Part shown: one piece after another, positions 8,317-17,874 of the stretch | Layout: each line of letters opens with the position of its first letter | How positions within the stretch are numbered: position 1 is the first letter of the stretch | Origin: Butyrivibrio sp. VCB2006 | GTDB taxonomy: Bacteria; Bacillota; Clostridia; Lachnospirales; Lachnospiraceae | NCBI RefSeq assembly: GCF_000420945.1 | Contig: NZ_ATVX01000015.1 | Coordinates: forward strand, 34,759-98,758 | DNA: 64,000 nucleotides | Direction: 5' to 3' | The notes under the pieces: model-generated | Told to the model about the DNA's origin: nothing | The model's database searches: none | The model's input: the letters and a program-made list of their open reading frames with translations, nothing else | Translations under genes and position numbers: made by a program

Positions 8317-9022
8317 TGCTGTCCGCCTCCAGGAATGTCTCCTCTAACGAATGACCTTCTGTGAGTTCCTCCATGGTTCCTGATGCAATAATTCTGCCCT
8401 GCTTGATAATGGCAACCTTGTTGCAAAGCTTTTCCGCAACGTCCAGGACATGGGTTGAGAAAAAGATTGCTGTGCCATTGCCGCACATTTCATGCATTAT
8501 CTCTTTTAATGTAAAAGTAGCCTTAGGATCAAGACCAACAAAAGGCTCGTCCAAAACCAGTAACTTAGGGTTGTGAATAAGGGCTGAAATAATAGCCACC
8601 TTCTGCTTCATTCCATGAGAATAGGAACTGATCTGATCTCCAAGGGAAGCTGTTATCTCAAATAAATCTGCATACTTTTTGATCCGTTCTTCACGATCTG
8701 AGGCACTTATATCAAAAACATCTGCTATGAAATTCAGATACTGAATACCTGTTAAATTCTCATAGAGATCCGGGTTATCCGGAATATAAGCTGTCACTTT
8801 TTTGCATTCCAGGGGTTCATCTTTGACAGAATGCCCATCAATTAAGATTTCCCCCTCTGTGAAATCCAAGACACCAACAACTGCGCGGATTGTGGTTGAT
8901 TTGCCCGCACCATTGTGGCCGATAAATCCGAAAATATCTCCGCTCTCAACTGTCAGCGAAACGTTATCGGCAGCCTTGGTGCCCTCTTTGTATGATTTAG
9001 AATAGTTCCTGATCTCCAGCAT
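8306..9022 (-). CDS. ABC transporter ATP-binding protein
   Basis: 238 residues. Walker A is GHNGAGKST near residue 35. The signature YSHGMKQKVAI near 135 replaces the usual LSGGQ (common in ABC-2 exporters). Walker B LLVLDEPFVGLD follows near 155, with the switch histidine in FFSTHVLD near 190. The ribosome site AGGTAGGA lies before the start. It is the first gene of a two-gene operon with the overlapping permease and supplies ATP hydrolysis for that exporter at the inner face of the membrane. Confidence 0.92.
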   Translation of the reverse strand: MLEIRNYSKSYKEGTKAADNVSLTVESGDIFGFIGHNGAGKSTTIRAVVGVLDFTEGEILIDGHSVKDEPLECKKVTAYIPDNPDLYENLTGIQYLNFIADVFDISASDREERIKKYADLFEITASLGDQISSYSHGMKQKVAIISALIHNPKLLVLDEPFVGLDPKATFTLKEIMHEMCGNGTAIFFSTHVLDVAEKLCNKVAIIKQGRIIASGTMEELTEGHSLEETFLEADSNEE

Positions 9023-9080
9023 TTTAGGTTCCTACCTTTCGTTATTACTACAGATCTACTACTTTCTTTATGCTACTAAC

Positions 9081-9785
9081 TCAGAATGAATTCTTCTTGG
9101 AAGATGACTTTCCGCTTCCGAGAATACGAAGGATTCTGAGGAAAAGATTGATGATATCAAGATAAATATCCAGTGCGCTGTCTACAGCATTATCAATTGT
9201 CTTGGGATACTGCTGTGCTCTCCAATAATCATAGCCAATATACAGAGAAAAGATCAGCGCTGCTATAAAGGATGTGATCATCTGTTCAATGCCCAAAATA
9301 AGTAAAACACTTTCAACAATAAGAAGCCCTGTCAGTCCAGATACTAACATTCCACCAATCTTTGAGAAAAACTCAGGTTTCAGAATACTGCAACAGATCA
9401 TTACAATGGTAATTCCGGCTGTATAAACCATTGCCAAAAGAACTACATTGGATCTAAGTCCGCCATAATAATAAACGGCTGTTGAAACCACAAGTCCGAT
9501 TGGAACAACCACCAGGTTATATCCCAAAAAGCTCACTATAGGATCATTGCTTTTTGCTGAAATGTATGAACCTGCAAAAACACAGATAAAATATCCAATT
9601 AAAAAGACTCCGGGGTTCATGCTAAGGGCCAGATTAGTAAACTTTGAACAGATAATAAGATTTACAATCAGTCCGTAAATTATCACTCCTCCAAGACACA
9701 TGTTATAAGTCCTGTCAGAGACAATTTCGTTCTGCAATACCTCCTTGTAGAGTCTTTCTTCTTTTCTTTCACTTAATCCAAACAT
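9081..9785 (-). CDS. Bax inhibitor-1/YccA family membrane protein
   Basis: 234 residues with seven hydrophobic segments. The C-terminal signature DSALDIYLDIINLFLRILRILG is split as SALDIYLDIINLF and RILRILG near residues 203-225, as in bacterial BI-1/YccA proteins, which have a conserved acidic pair in the last helix. Bacterial relatives act as pH-sensitive cation or calcium leak channels or as protease regulators (family knowledge). The ribosome site AGAAAGG precedes the ATG. It stands alone between two operons and nothing nearby indicates its role. Confidence 0.85.
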   Translation of the reverse strand: MFGLSERKEERLYKEVLQNEIVSDRTYNMCLGGVIIYGLIVNLIICSKFTNLALSMNPGVFLIGYFICVFAGSYISAKSNDPIVSFLGYNLVVVPIGLVVSTAVYYYGGLRSNVVLLAMVYTAGITIVMICCSILKPEFFSKIGGMLVSGLTGLLIVESVLLILGIEQMITSFIAALIFSLYIGYDYWRAQQYPKTIDNAVDSALDIYLDIINLFLRILRILGSGKSSSKKNSF

Positions 9786-9882
9786 AATAACTGCCTTTCT
9801 ATAATGAATTATTACAACTATATCATTATAGTATGTTTTAACGCGATTGGAATAAATGTATTCTGTTGCAAAATAGGCACTG

Positions 9883-12174
9883 TTATTTGCATTTCTTTAG
9901 AGTCTGCCGAAGACCTCTGGCAATCTCAGTTTCACTTTGGCTTATGGCTTTAGCATCACTGTTACCGTATATGCTTCTGTAATATGCACCGAAAATCCTC
10001 TGAACATCCGCTCTGTACTCGTTTGGCGCAATATCAATATAATCCGTCAAAAGACCTCTATCATTAAATACACCTTCATAGTGCTGACGAAGTATCTTCT
10101 TGATCATCTCCACGTCAATTTGAAGCTTTTTGGCAGGCGATGCATGCTTATATCTGACCTCTCTGATGGCAAAAGTACCCAAGACCAAAAGCCCAATAAG
10201 GAGAATAACGCTAAGAACAACGGCAACTACTACGTTAAGCACCTGAATAATTGTCTTATCCTCTGTATTTTCCTCAGATCCTACTTCTACCTCCTCCGGC
10301 TCAGGTATTTCCGGAATAATAGGAGTACTCATAGTCGCCGGATTTGCGATGCCATCCCCCTTTGCCGGAGTCTTTATAGCCCTGTGCCAGGTAAAATCTG
10401 CCGCCGTCATAAAGGCGCTTGTTGGCTCGAATGGAACCCAGCCTATTCCCTCAAGGTAAGCTTCAGGCCATACATGGGCACAGTTGCTGCTTACAATGTA
10501 GGAATCCTGCTGCTGAAATGGATACGCATACCTATAGCCATAAGAAGCTCTCGCCGGAATTCCTGATAGTCTAAGAAGCATCACCATGGAAGATGTGAAA
10601 TGAACACAGTACCCCTCCTGGGTTTCAAAAAGAAATCTATCTGCAATATCCGCCATTCCCCTGGGCGTACTCATATCCGAATCCTGGTCGTGACCACCAA
10701 GGGCCTTGGTGTTATAGGAATACTGTCTTAAATACTCTTCTATAATCCTGCACTTTTCATAGTCACTGTTAACTCCAAGAGTCAGCTCTTTAGCCAACTC
10801 TGTCATCCTGTCCGTGGCTCCATCATAATCAACATAAGGCCCATGAGCCGCATACAAGGATTTGGCAAACTCCTCATAATCTTCCTTAGACATAATTTTG
10901 TCCAGCCCAATCCCATACAAAGACTGCATATAGCTACTTGCTTCATCATATGGCATTACCGCCTCTTCGCCGGTTCCCTGAGCTCTCTCAACGAGCTCGA
11001 TCAAATATGGACTTCCATAGTCAATATCCAGATAGCTTGCACTTAGACTGTAGCCCTTTTTATGCTTCTTATCACTGACACCCTCTGCAACTCTCTGACC
11101 GCCGCTTGTGAGGATAATTGTGTTATTTGGTGCAATTTCATCCGGAGTATCCAGGTACACATACTGAATATTCACCTTGGAAATCTCAGAGAAAAGAGCT
11201 GCCTTCTCCCTATCAACCTCCTGAGAATGCATGAAATTCAAAAGTCTGGCAAGGCTTTCCTTATCAACTCCCTTTCCTCCGGAAAGATAGATGTTTCTTC
11301 GCATCTTCATGTTGGAATCAACCTCTTTGTCATAGAAAATCCTGTAAGGTTTCTCAGAGCTTGTTAAAATCAGCTGGTCCCTGTCAGAACTCATAACCTT
11401 TTCACCGGTTACATTCAAAGAGCTATAGCCTGCAGTAAAGAAATCATCACCCATAAGAAACGATAGATAGTAAGAAGCGCTGTCTGCGGCCCCCTTAACC
11501 CCGGATACAAGCCTGTGGCCTGCTTCTATGGCTGAAGACCAGTCTATGGGCTCCTGTTTCATCGGAAGGACAGCTACTAATATTCCGACGATCACAAAAT
11601 AATAAAACGGAAAGCGGCCGCTTTTTTTCCAATCCAAGATTTCTTGAATAGTTGATAATGTCAGGACGGAAAGACATACAAATAAAAGCTTATCAGTACT
11701 GTTTTCTCCAGATAACACTTGATATTGAATCCGCAGAATAATCGCTACAGCGTCCAAAATAAGGCTTCCCCAGGTAATTACGCTGTCCCTTCCAGGAAGG
11801 AGCGATGAAAATACCCTCCCTAGAACCGCCACACAAACAGCTATCTCAATATATGGCAAAGTCTCTATCTCTTTTAACAGGAAAAACAAAATGACTGCCG
11901 GAATCAGAGTCACCAATACTGATGCTCTTCCACTTGCAAATAGTCCAAATACATACTCCAGAATGCAGAAAAACAAAAAGAATGCCATAACCATCAGAGA
12001 AAAAAACTCTCTCTTAAGGTCAATAGCATTCTCGTTAATCAAAAGAAATATCTCAAGTCCCAAAACAGTCAGAGCAAACGCAAAAAGATGCACGCGAATT
12101 TCAGCCGCAAATAAGGTAGTAATCCTCTCCCGGCTTTGGATCTTCTCTGATGATGATCCAAGTGTCCTGTCCAT
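9883..12174 (-). CDS. membrane-anchored transglutaminase-like protease/peptidase domain protein
   Basis: 763 residues. Several N-terminal membrane helices (to about residue 210) are followed by a large extracytoplasmic part. The transglutaminase-like core carries the Cys in EGYCVHFTSSMVML near 520 and the His in CAHVWPEAYLEGIGWVPF near 570. One more helix lies near 645-665, then a cytosolic tail. This layout is the TgpA/YebA type that travels with MoxR and DUF58. The start at 12174 has GGGAGAG seven bases upstream, so a 74-base overlap with the DUF58 gene appears real. It probably acts in envelope protein processing; the substrate is unknown. Confidence 0.85.
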   Translation of the reverse strand: MDRTLGSSSEKIQSRERITTLFAAEIRVHLFAFALTVLGLEIFLLINENAIDLKREFFSLMVMAFFLFFCILEYVFGLFASGRASVLVTLIPAVILFFLLKEIETLPYIEIAVCVAVLGRVFSSLLPGRDSVITWGSLILDAVAIILRIQYQVLSGENSTDKLLFVCLSVLTLSTIQEILDWKKSGRFPFYYFVIVGILVAVLPMKQEPIDWSSAIEAGHRLVSGVKGAADSASYYLSFLMGDDFFTAGYSSLNVTGEKVMSSDRDQLILTSSEKPYRIFYDKEVDSNMKMRRNIYLSGGKGVDKESLARLLNFMHSQEVDREKAALFSEISKVNIQYVYLDTPDEIAPNNTIILTSGGQRVAEGVSDKKHKKGYSLSASYLDIDYGSPYLIELVERAQGTGEEAVMPYDEASSYMQSLYGIGLDKIMSKEDYEEFAKSLYAAHGPYVDYDGATDRMTELAKELTLGVNSDYEKCRIIEEYLRQYSYNTKALGGHDQDSDMSTPRGMADIADRFLFETQEGYCVHFTSSMVMLLRLSGIPARASYGYRYAYPFQQQDSYIVSSNCAHVWPEAYLEGIGWVPFEPTSAFMTAADFTWHRAIKTPAKGDGIANPATMSTPIIPEIPEPEEVEVGSEENTEDKTIIQVLNVVVAVVLSVILLIGLLVLGTFAIREVRYKHASPAKKLQIDVEMIKKILRQHYEGVFNDRGLLTDYIDIAPNEYRADVQRIFGAYYRSIYGNSDAKAISQSETEIARGLRQTLKKCK

Positions 12175-13171
12175 ACACGCTCTCTCCCGCTTTTAAAGCC
12201 ATGCTCTGAAGTTCCCTGTAATTCTCATCAGAGCTATAAAAAATACTGTCAGCAACTACATTGTAGAACTCCAAAAAGCTTTCATAGGAATCCACAGTAG
12301 ACTCCGTAATCTTCCCGGAGGGATATATGATCCTAAGCGGCATCCCCTGCTGACCGAAGTGCCAGGCCGCAGACACGGCGAATTCCAGGAAAAAATCCCT
12401 CTTTTTGAGAAACTCAGTATCCTGATCCCTCTCAGGGACATTTACCGCCTGTAAAAGAATCGTCACTGTCCGTTTCTCCATGCGATCGGGAATCCTTGAA
12501 ACCAGCTCGGATAGCCTTGCAGACACTTTCCAGTTGATGGAACTTAGACTATCTCCTCTCTGATAGGGCCTGTTATCACTTCCCGGAGTATTCTCGTAGA
12601 TTCTTGGGCTCTTAAGCCCGGTATTATTGAACAGATTTTCTATGTCCAAAACCCTGTCCGCCATGTCAGTAATTCTGGGACTGACAATGGCTCTAAAGGA
12701 ATATTGAATATCTATTGTTATTGTATAAATCCCGAAGGGATCGGTAAAAGAGACACTCTCAATTCCGACATTGTAAGTCCCTGCGTACTTACAGTTAATG
12801 CCGGAAGACAGTTCTTTTTTCTCGTGAATATCAAGGGAAAGCTCCTGTCCATTTTCTATCTCATATAGCTCGCACCTGTCAGCGTACAGATATAGCTTCA
12901 TCCTGTGGATGGGCAGAATTCCCTCATTATCGATAGAAACCCTGTACCTGTGCTCTTCGCCCTTGGTGAGCCTGTGTACCTCTATTTCCTGATAAATTCT
13001 AAGGAAGCTGTTGTTGATAAAAATATAGAGAATTGATACCGGAATCAATAGCAGCACGGCGTAAAGCCAGGCAAACGCCACCGGTCCGCCGTAAAAGCTG
13101 GCAAACACAAGGCTCGCGATCAGGACTATCAGATATATGATTAGTCGTAGCTTGCAGACCGTTATTTTCAT
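12101..13171 (-). CDS. DUF58 domain-containing protein
   Basis: 356 residues. Two N-terminal hydrophobic segments (residues 8-50) are followed by a beta-rich region and the DUF58 signature: GSDNRPYQRGDSLSSINWK near 195, matching the family pattern R-x-Y-x-x-G-D-x-x-x-x-I-x-W. DUF58 proteins contain a degenerate von Willebrand A fold and are partners of MoxR ATPases. Its start overlaps the MoxR stop by 4 bases and its 3' end overlaps the transglutaminase gene, so the three genes are tightly coupled. Confidence 0.88.
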   Translation of the reverse strand: MKITVCKLRLIIYLIVLIASLVFASFYGGPVAFAWLYAVLLLIPVSILYIFINNSFLRIYQEIEVHRLTKGEEHRYRVSIDNEGILPIHRMKLYLYADRCELYEIENGQELSLDIHEKKELSSGINCKYAGTYNVGIESVSFTDPFGIYTITIDIQYSFRAIVSPRITDMADRVLDIENLFNNTGLKSPRIYENTPGSDNRPYQRGDSLSSINWKVSARLSELVSRIPDRMEKRTVTILLQAVNVPERDQDTEFLKKRDFFLEFAVSAAWHFGQQGMPLRIIYPSGKITESTVDSYESFLEFYNVVADSIFYSSDENYRELQSMALKAGESVYGQDTWIIIREDPKPGEDYYLICG

Positions 13172-14100
13172 GGCACCTTCACTTGTTCAAGTATCTTTTT
13201 AACCATATCTTCCTTGGTAACTCTGCTAAGTCTCGCCTCAGTGGTAAGAACCAGCCTGTGGGGAATTGTCATGGCTGCAGCACCTGCAATATCCTCAGGA
13301 ACGCAGTAGTTTCGGCCATTTATGTAGGCAATTGCCTGAGCGCACCTTAGCATGGATAAAAGAGCTCTCGGTGAAGCGCCGCAGGAAATCTCTGCTTTTG
13401 CCCTGGTTGCTTCCACTATATTCACTGCATAAGAGCGCAAGTTCTCATGAATCGTAACGTTTTGAACCTCTTTTTGCATGAAAATAACGTCTTCTCCTGT
13501 CAGAACAGGAGTTGTCTTATCATGAAGGTCTCCCTCAAGAAAACGCTTAGCCATGTCCTGTGCTGCCGAAGTGTCCGGATATCCAATAGAAAGCTTAACC
13601 ATAAATCTGTCCAGCTGCGACTCAGGAAGGGGATAAGTTCCTGCCATCTCAGAGGGATTCTGGGTTCCAATTACCATAAAGGGCTCGGGAACAGCAAATT
13701 CCTGCCCGTCGATAGTGACCCTGTGCTCCTCCATAACCTCCAAAAGCGCAGACTGAGTCTTGGGAGATGTTCTGTTAAGCTCATCTGCCAAAACTATGTT
13801 GTTGAGAGCCGGCCCAGGCATTACCTGAAAGCTCTCCTTAGCAGGGCTATATATGGAAAGTCCCGTAATATCAGCCGGCGTCGTATCCGGTGTACACTGT
13901 ATTCTTGCAAATGATACTGAAATGGAATCGGCAAGAGCTTTTGCCAAAGAAGTTTTTCCAACTCCGGGAACATCCTCCAAAAGGACATGTCCCCCTGCCA
14001 GAAGGCATGTAATCACCTTTTGTATTACATCATCCTTCCCGATGAGCCTCTTTTTCATGTTCTGCGTCAGGTCTATTATTTTCTGATTAGTCTGTTCCAT
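13168..14100 (-). CDS. MoxR family AAA+ ATPase
   Basis: 310 residues from the ATG preceded by GGGGG at 5-base spacing; an upstream ATG in frame has no ribosome site. Walker A is EDVPGVGKTSLAKAL near residue 36 and Walker B is IVLADELNRTSPKTQSALL near 100. Sensor 1 is FMVIGTQNP and the arginine-finger region is LPESQLDRFMVKL. These are the MoxR hallmarks. MoxR ATPases are chaperone-like and work with DUF58/VWA proteins. It leads the operon moxR, DUF58, transglutaminase, whose products probably act together on an envelope process. Confidence 0.92.
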   Translation of the reverse strand: MEQTNQKIIDLTQNMKKRLIGKDDVIQKVITCLLAGGHVLLEDVPGVGKTSLAKALADSISVSFARIQCTPDTTPADITGLSIYSPAKESFQVMPGPALNNIVLADELNRTSPKTQSALLEVMEEHRVTIDGQEFAVPEPFMVIGTQNPSEMAGTYPLPESQLDRFMVKLSIGYPDTSAAQDMAKRFLEGDLHDKTTPVLTGEDVIFMQKEVQNVTIHENLRSYAVNIVEATRAKAEISCGASPRALLSMLRCAQAIAYINGRNYCVPEDIAGAAAMTIPHRLVLTTEARLSRVTKEDMVKKILEQVKVP

Positions 14101-14191
14101 GAAGTCCCCCAATAAATAAATCCCCACCAACACTATATATTCTACTATACTCTAAATTGTTTCCTAACTCTACGATAAACTGCATAAAATC

Positions 14192-14229
14192 ACCCTCGTC
14201 CCTTGATTATTCTCCAAGGAAACGAGGGT
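14192..14229 (-). terminator. terminator of the FtsX-type ABC operon
   Basis: ACCCTCGT (14192-14199) pairs with ACGAGGGT (14222-14229) and CCTTG with CAAGG inside. The minus-strand continuation is GATTTTATG. It lies seven bases after the permease stop. Confidence 0.75.
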
Positions 14230-14235
14230 TTGTGT

Positions 14236-16809
14236 TCATTCTACATTTTTAAGTGCCACATCCATAGGAATTCTCTTTATCCTGAAGTAGTCAATGGCAG
14301 AAACTACGGCATATCCAACTAAAAGATATACAACTGACAGTACCATAGATATAGGCTTCATATAGTAGACAAAGTAGCCATCCATCTGCAGCATAAATAA
14401 CTGGAAAATCCATATCATAAGATAGTACCCCGCCGCAAAGCCGGCTATAGCAAAGATTATCACCATAATAGCCGTAGGAACAATATATAGAGACCCAATC
14501 TCTGTGTTCATAAAGCCTAGAATCTTCACCATAGAAATGGATTGTTCATTTTTCTCGATAATAATTTTGGCTAAAAGGTAAATTAGCGCTGCCGCCAACA
14601 CTACAAGTGCATATTTAAAAACATCCATAAAGCCGCCCATGGAATGATCAAGCTGGACCGTAACCTTTGTTATGTCCTCCGCAGTTATAACTGTTGCAAT
14701 GCTCTGCTCATCAACATCCGAAATTTCATTGCAGGAAAAGAAGCCCGAAAAGTCACCGTCCTCTTTATCAAACATAGCATCAAAGCTCTTTTTACCCATA
14801 AATAGAGCTATTCCGCCATCGTAATCTACACTTCCCAAAACCGTAAAATCATAGGACTTATTCTCGTACTCTTCATGAAGAGTTATAGTATCCCCGACTT
14901 TAAGTCCAAATTTTGCCATAAAAGCGCTGGATACATAACCTTCTCCCGGTGAGGTTTCGCTTTCAAGTTTGACATATTCGCTATTATCGGCTATTCCATA
15001 TACTGTTACGCTCTCATCCTTACCACTTCCCATTCCTGAAAACAATGTAGCAGCATTTTTTAAATACAATAAGTTCTTGGAACTGAACGTTTCTGCAGTC
15101 TCTTCCCTGGTCTTAATTACATTTCCATCCTCATCCTTACTATCCATTAGCATGTACTGGTATTCTGCAAACATCATATCCGGAGCAGACTTTGAATAGT
15201 GTGATAGAGAATCAGGAAGTCCAAAGGCAAAGCAAAGCATCAGCTCTATAAGTACCACTCCAACAGCAAGAACTACGTAGTTTGGCATATTCTGGAAAAG
15301 AATTCTAAGTCTGAATCTTCTAAGAAACGACCAACTTGGAAGCCTTCTGGCCTTGGTCCTTCTGGTCCTTACAAGGTCATGCCTAAGGAATCGTAAAGGA
15401 CTCAGCTGCATCTTTCTGACTATAACGATCAAGTTTATGCAAAACATAAGAACAAGCGGAATAATTGTGGTCTTGATCAGCGCAGTATTGCTCCACACCA
15501 GATGACAGGTGGGCAGACTATAGCTTTCGTAATACAAATTAACAGCCACTGTTCTGAATGCTGTATATCCCAGCACATTTCCCAGTACTGCCCCTATAAT
15601 CGTCACTATAAGAGGCATAGACATATAATGATTAACCAATTCTCTCTTACTATATCCCGATGCCCTAAGTGTACCAATAACAGCTGATTCTTTATCAATA
15701 GTGTTGCTTATTGTAATCGCAAAAATAAAAGCAATTACTCCTATAAGGATGTAGCACAATATACTTGTTCCTGCCGAGTCATGTTCAATGTCGGAAGGCG
15801 CAAAATTACTGGCCTGCCTCAGGTACTCAGGAAGAAAATCCTCTATTTCCGTGTCATGAACCAGTGTCTGAGTAATCAATGCCTTTAACAGCGCATTTGC
15901 ATAATCCGCCTTCTGTATCTTATCCTCGGGCTCATTCACGTACTTGTAAGCATAGTTGTAGTGCACCCTTGCTGTGAGCTTATTGAATGCTTCCGGCGTA
16001 ACCATGGCAACATCAAATCCAAAGGCATCAAACATTAGATCCGTGTTGGATTCGTGAAGCGTAAGGTAATCAACATATGATAAAAGACCTACCACTTCAA
16101 ACTTCTTGCCGCCTACTGTGATAGAATCGCCAATTTTAATGCCTACGTTGTCCGCATGCATCCTGTCTATGGCAATCTCAGTATCATTCTCCGGTGCTCG
16201 TCCCTTGTTAAAAGAGGCCATGTTGATCGTGGAATCGCTTTTGAAGACTCTTACAGTGGCATCTTCTGTGCCGTCGTTATTATAGTCTTCTGCCGCATCT
16301 CTGTAGAAATTCTCATAAACGCTGATAGCAACAGGCTTAAAATCCTCGTCTAGGTTGTATCTGTCTACAATTTCTCCCCATTCTTCGTCGACCTTTTCTA
16401 CAACCGTGTTATGTGCCTCTTCATAAGCCTCTTCTACGGCTTTTTTGTACTCTTCTGTTTCTCTTACCTCATCTGGAAAGCCGGCAAAAGCTTCCTCGAT
16501 AGCCTCCGCAACTTCCTTGTCAGCTTCCTTATTCCCTTTATCTATATAATATTGCCTTACATCAGCCATCTCACCTGTGCTGATATCATCAATAAAGCTC
16601 TGGGAAGCTCTTTTGGACAGTTCAAAAGAACCATCTTCAAGATTCAGCTCTTTTCTCCCCGTGTAAACAGCGGATAACATGCTGTCATGTCCTACATACA
16701 TGCCGGAGATTACGCCGATCATCATAACCATGAAGATGATTATTACAATATATTTGTGCCAGTCAGCCTTGAGCTCTCTTGGAATTCGCCTGATAAGTGG
16801 ATTTTTCAT
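14236..16809 (-). CDS. FtsX-like (MacB-type) ABC transporter permease
   Basis: 857 residues. A GTG codon directly upstream is also in frame, but the ATG has the better spacing (7) from AGGAGG. One N-terminal helix is followed by a long extracytoplasmic domain with a Glu-rich helical stretch (residues 95-150). The first FtsX block has helices near 350-470, a short cytosolic linker rich in Arg (RRTKARRLP) comes next, then a second external domain and a C-terminal FtsX block (residues 735-850). This two-FtsX-block arrangement is typical of large Gram-positive permeases of the bacitracin-resistance or lipoprotein-export type. It pairs with the ATPase just upstream; the substrate is not evident. 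Confidence 0.88.
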   Translation of the reverse strand: MKNPLIRRIPRELKADWHKYIVIIIFMVMMIGVISGMYVGHDSMLSAVYTGRKELNLEDGSFELSKRASQSFIDDISTGEMADVRQYYIDKGNKEADKEVAEAIEEAFAGFPDEVRETEEYKKAVEEAYEEAHNTVVEKVDEEWGEIVDRYNLDEDFKPVAISVYENFYRDAAEDYNNDGTEDATVRVFKSDSTINMASFNKGRAPENDTEIAIDRMHADNVGIKIGDSITVGGKKFEVVGLLSYVDYLTLHESNTDLMFDAFGFDVAMVTPEAFNKLTARVHYNYAYKYVNEPEDKIQKADYANALLKALITQTLVHDTEIEDFLPEYLRQASNFAPSDIEHDSAGTSILCYILIGVIAFIFAITISNTIDKESAVIGTLRASGYSKRELVNHYMSMPLIVTIIGAVLGNVLGYTAFRTVAVNLYYESYSLPTCHLVWSNTALIKTTIIPLVLMFCINLIVIVRKMQLSPLRFLRHDLVRTRRTKARRLPSWSFLRRFRLRILFQNMPNYVVLAVGVVLIELMLCFAFGLPDSLSHYSKSAPDMMFAEYQYMLMDSKDEDGNVIKTREETAETFSSKNLLYLKNAATLFSGMGSGKDESVTVYGIADNSEYVKLESETSPGEGYVSSAFMAKFGLKVGDTITLHEEYENKSYDFTVLGSVDYDGGIALFMGKKSFDAMFDKEDGDFSGFFSCNEISDVDEQSIATVITAEDITKVTVQLDHSMGGFMDVFKYALVVLAAALIYLLAKIIIEKNEQSISMVKILGFMNTEIGSLYIVPTAIMVIIFAIAGFAAGYYLMIWIFQLFMLQMDGYFVYYMKPISMVLSVVYLLVGYAVVSAIDYFRIKRIPMDVALKNVE

Positions 16810-16821
16810 CACCGTTCCTCC

Positions 16822-17529
16822 TTACCATTCGAGCTCTGCAGCTGAGATTTTCTTTTCATTCATATCATTGTGACGAACTACGCCATCCCTTAGCTTGATC
16901 ACGTGATCCGCCATATATTTAATAGCTTCGTTATGGGTAACCATTATGACTGTGCTTCCATACTTACTGTTGCACTCCTCTATAAGAGCCAGAATTTCTT
17001 TTGACGTCTTATAGTCCAACGCGCCTGTAGGCTCGTCGCACATAAGAATATCAGGATTCTTGACCACAGCTCGTCCAATAGAAACTCTCTGCTGCTGTCC
17101 TCCTGATAACTGATTCGGATATTTGTATTTGTGGTCCTGAAGCCCCAAGGTTGTTATAACTTCTTCCACATCCAGGGGTTTGTCGGAAAGATATGCCCCG
17201 ACCTCTATGTTTTCTTTTACATTGAGATTCGGGATGAGATTGTACATCTGGAACACATAGCCCAGATGCTTGCGTCTATAAAGCGTCAGCTCCCTCTCAT
17301 TCATCTCCTCCAGCTTGTCCCCGTCAATGCTAACGTACCCTGAATCCGGTGTGTCAATTCCTCCGATGATATTCAGAAGCGTAGACTTACCTGATCCTGA
17401 TGGTCCAAGCAGTACACAGAACTCGCCCTTCTTAACCGTAAAATTCATGCCCCTAAGGACATCCTGCCTTGCCTCTCCTTCACCAAAGCTCTTTTTAAGC
17501 TCCCTAATTTCCAGAAAACAATCCTTCAT
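16822..17529 (-). CDS. ABC transporter ATP-binding protein (MacB/LolD type)
   Basis: 235 residues from the ATG preceded by GAGGAGGG; a TTG five codons earlier lies inside the ribosome site. Walker A is GPSGSGKSTLLNIIGG near residue 40, the Q-loop is HLGYVFQMYNLIP, the signature is LSGGQQQRVSIGRA near 140, Walker B is DILMCDEPTGALD and the H-loop is MVTHNEA. The GALD and LSGGQQQR pattern marks the MacB/LolD/FtsE group that drives FtsX-type permeases. It is separated by 12 bases from the downstream permease gene and forms its operon partner. Confidence 0.93.
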   Translation of the reverse strand: MKDCFLEIRELKKSFGEGEARQDVLRGMNFTVKKGEFCVLLGPSGSGKSTLLNIIGGIDTPDSGYVSIDGDKLEEMNERELTLYRRKHLGYVFQMYNLIPNLNVKENIEVGAYLSDKPLDVEEVITTLGLQDHKYKYPNQLSGGQQQRVSIGRAVVKNPDILMCDEPTGALDYKTSKEILALIEECNSKYGSTVIMVTHNEAIKYMADHVIKLRDGVVRHNDMNEKKISAAELEW

Positions 17530-17562
17530 AACATCCCTCCTCAAATTTTTATATCGAAAAAA

Positions 17563-17588
17563 GGGCCTGGGAATCTCTCCCGTGGCCC
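17563..17588 (-). terminator. terminator of the fur-like gene
   Basis: GGGCC and GGCCC plus GGGA and TCCC form a compact stem, and the minus-strand product ends in TTTTTT. It separates the small fur-like gene from the ABC ATPase gene, so the regulator is transcribed alone. Confidence 0.85.
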
Positions 17589-17590
17589 AT

Positions 17591-17827
17591 TTATTCCTGG
17601 ATTTTAATCATATCAATGCGCTCAACGACACCAATATCCTCCAAGGATTTGATCATTCGGTACACTGTGGCAGTTCCGATAGTCCTATCCTTGGTTCTTA
17701 CCATGCAGCAAATATCCTTGCAGGAAGCACCGTCATTTTCAGCGATAACTCTCGCAACCAGTGCTCTCTGCTTGGTAATTCGCATGCCCTTTTCTTTTAA
17801 TGTCTCAATTATCTGTTCGCTGCTCAT
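17591..17827 (-). CDS. Fur-family regulator reduced to its DNA-binding domain
   Basis: 78 residues from MSSEQIIETL; an earlier ATG (17848) falls inside an operator palindrome and lacks a ribosome site, while GGGGG precedes the chosen start. The winged-helix half of Fur is intact: RITKQRALVARVIAEN, then DRTIGTATVYRMIKSLEDIGVV, which matches the family recognition helix T-x-x-T-V-Y-R. The chain stops at the end of the wing. The metal-binding and dimerisation half of normal Fur (about 60-80 more residues, rich in His and Cys) is missing, and no continuation is seen in another frame before the terminator at 17588. Only two cysteines (CKDICCMV has three in all) could bind metal. Its promoter has two palindromes, suggesting autoregulation. 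How such a short protein senses metal is unknown. Confidence 0.85.
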   Translation of the reverse strand: MSSEQIIETLKEKGMRITKQRALVARVIAENDGASCKDICCMVRTKDRTIGTATVYRMIKSLEDIGVVERIDMIKIQE

Positions 17828-17840
17828 TTTGCCCCCAGGG

Positions 17841-17856
17841 GTTAGCATTTGCTAAC
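17841..17856. promoter_or_regulatory. Fur/DtxR-like operator 1 at the fur-like gene
   Basis: Perfect inverted repeat GTTAGC-ATTT-GCTAAC in the leader between the predicted transcription start and the ribosome site. Confidence 0.7.
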
Positions 17857-17874
17857 TATTTTCTTCTGAATGAA

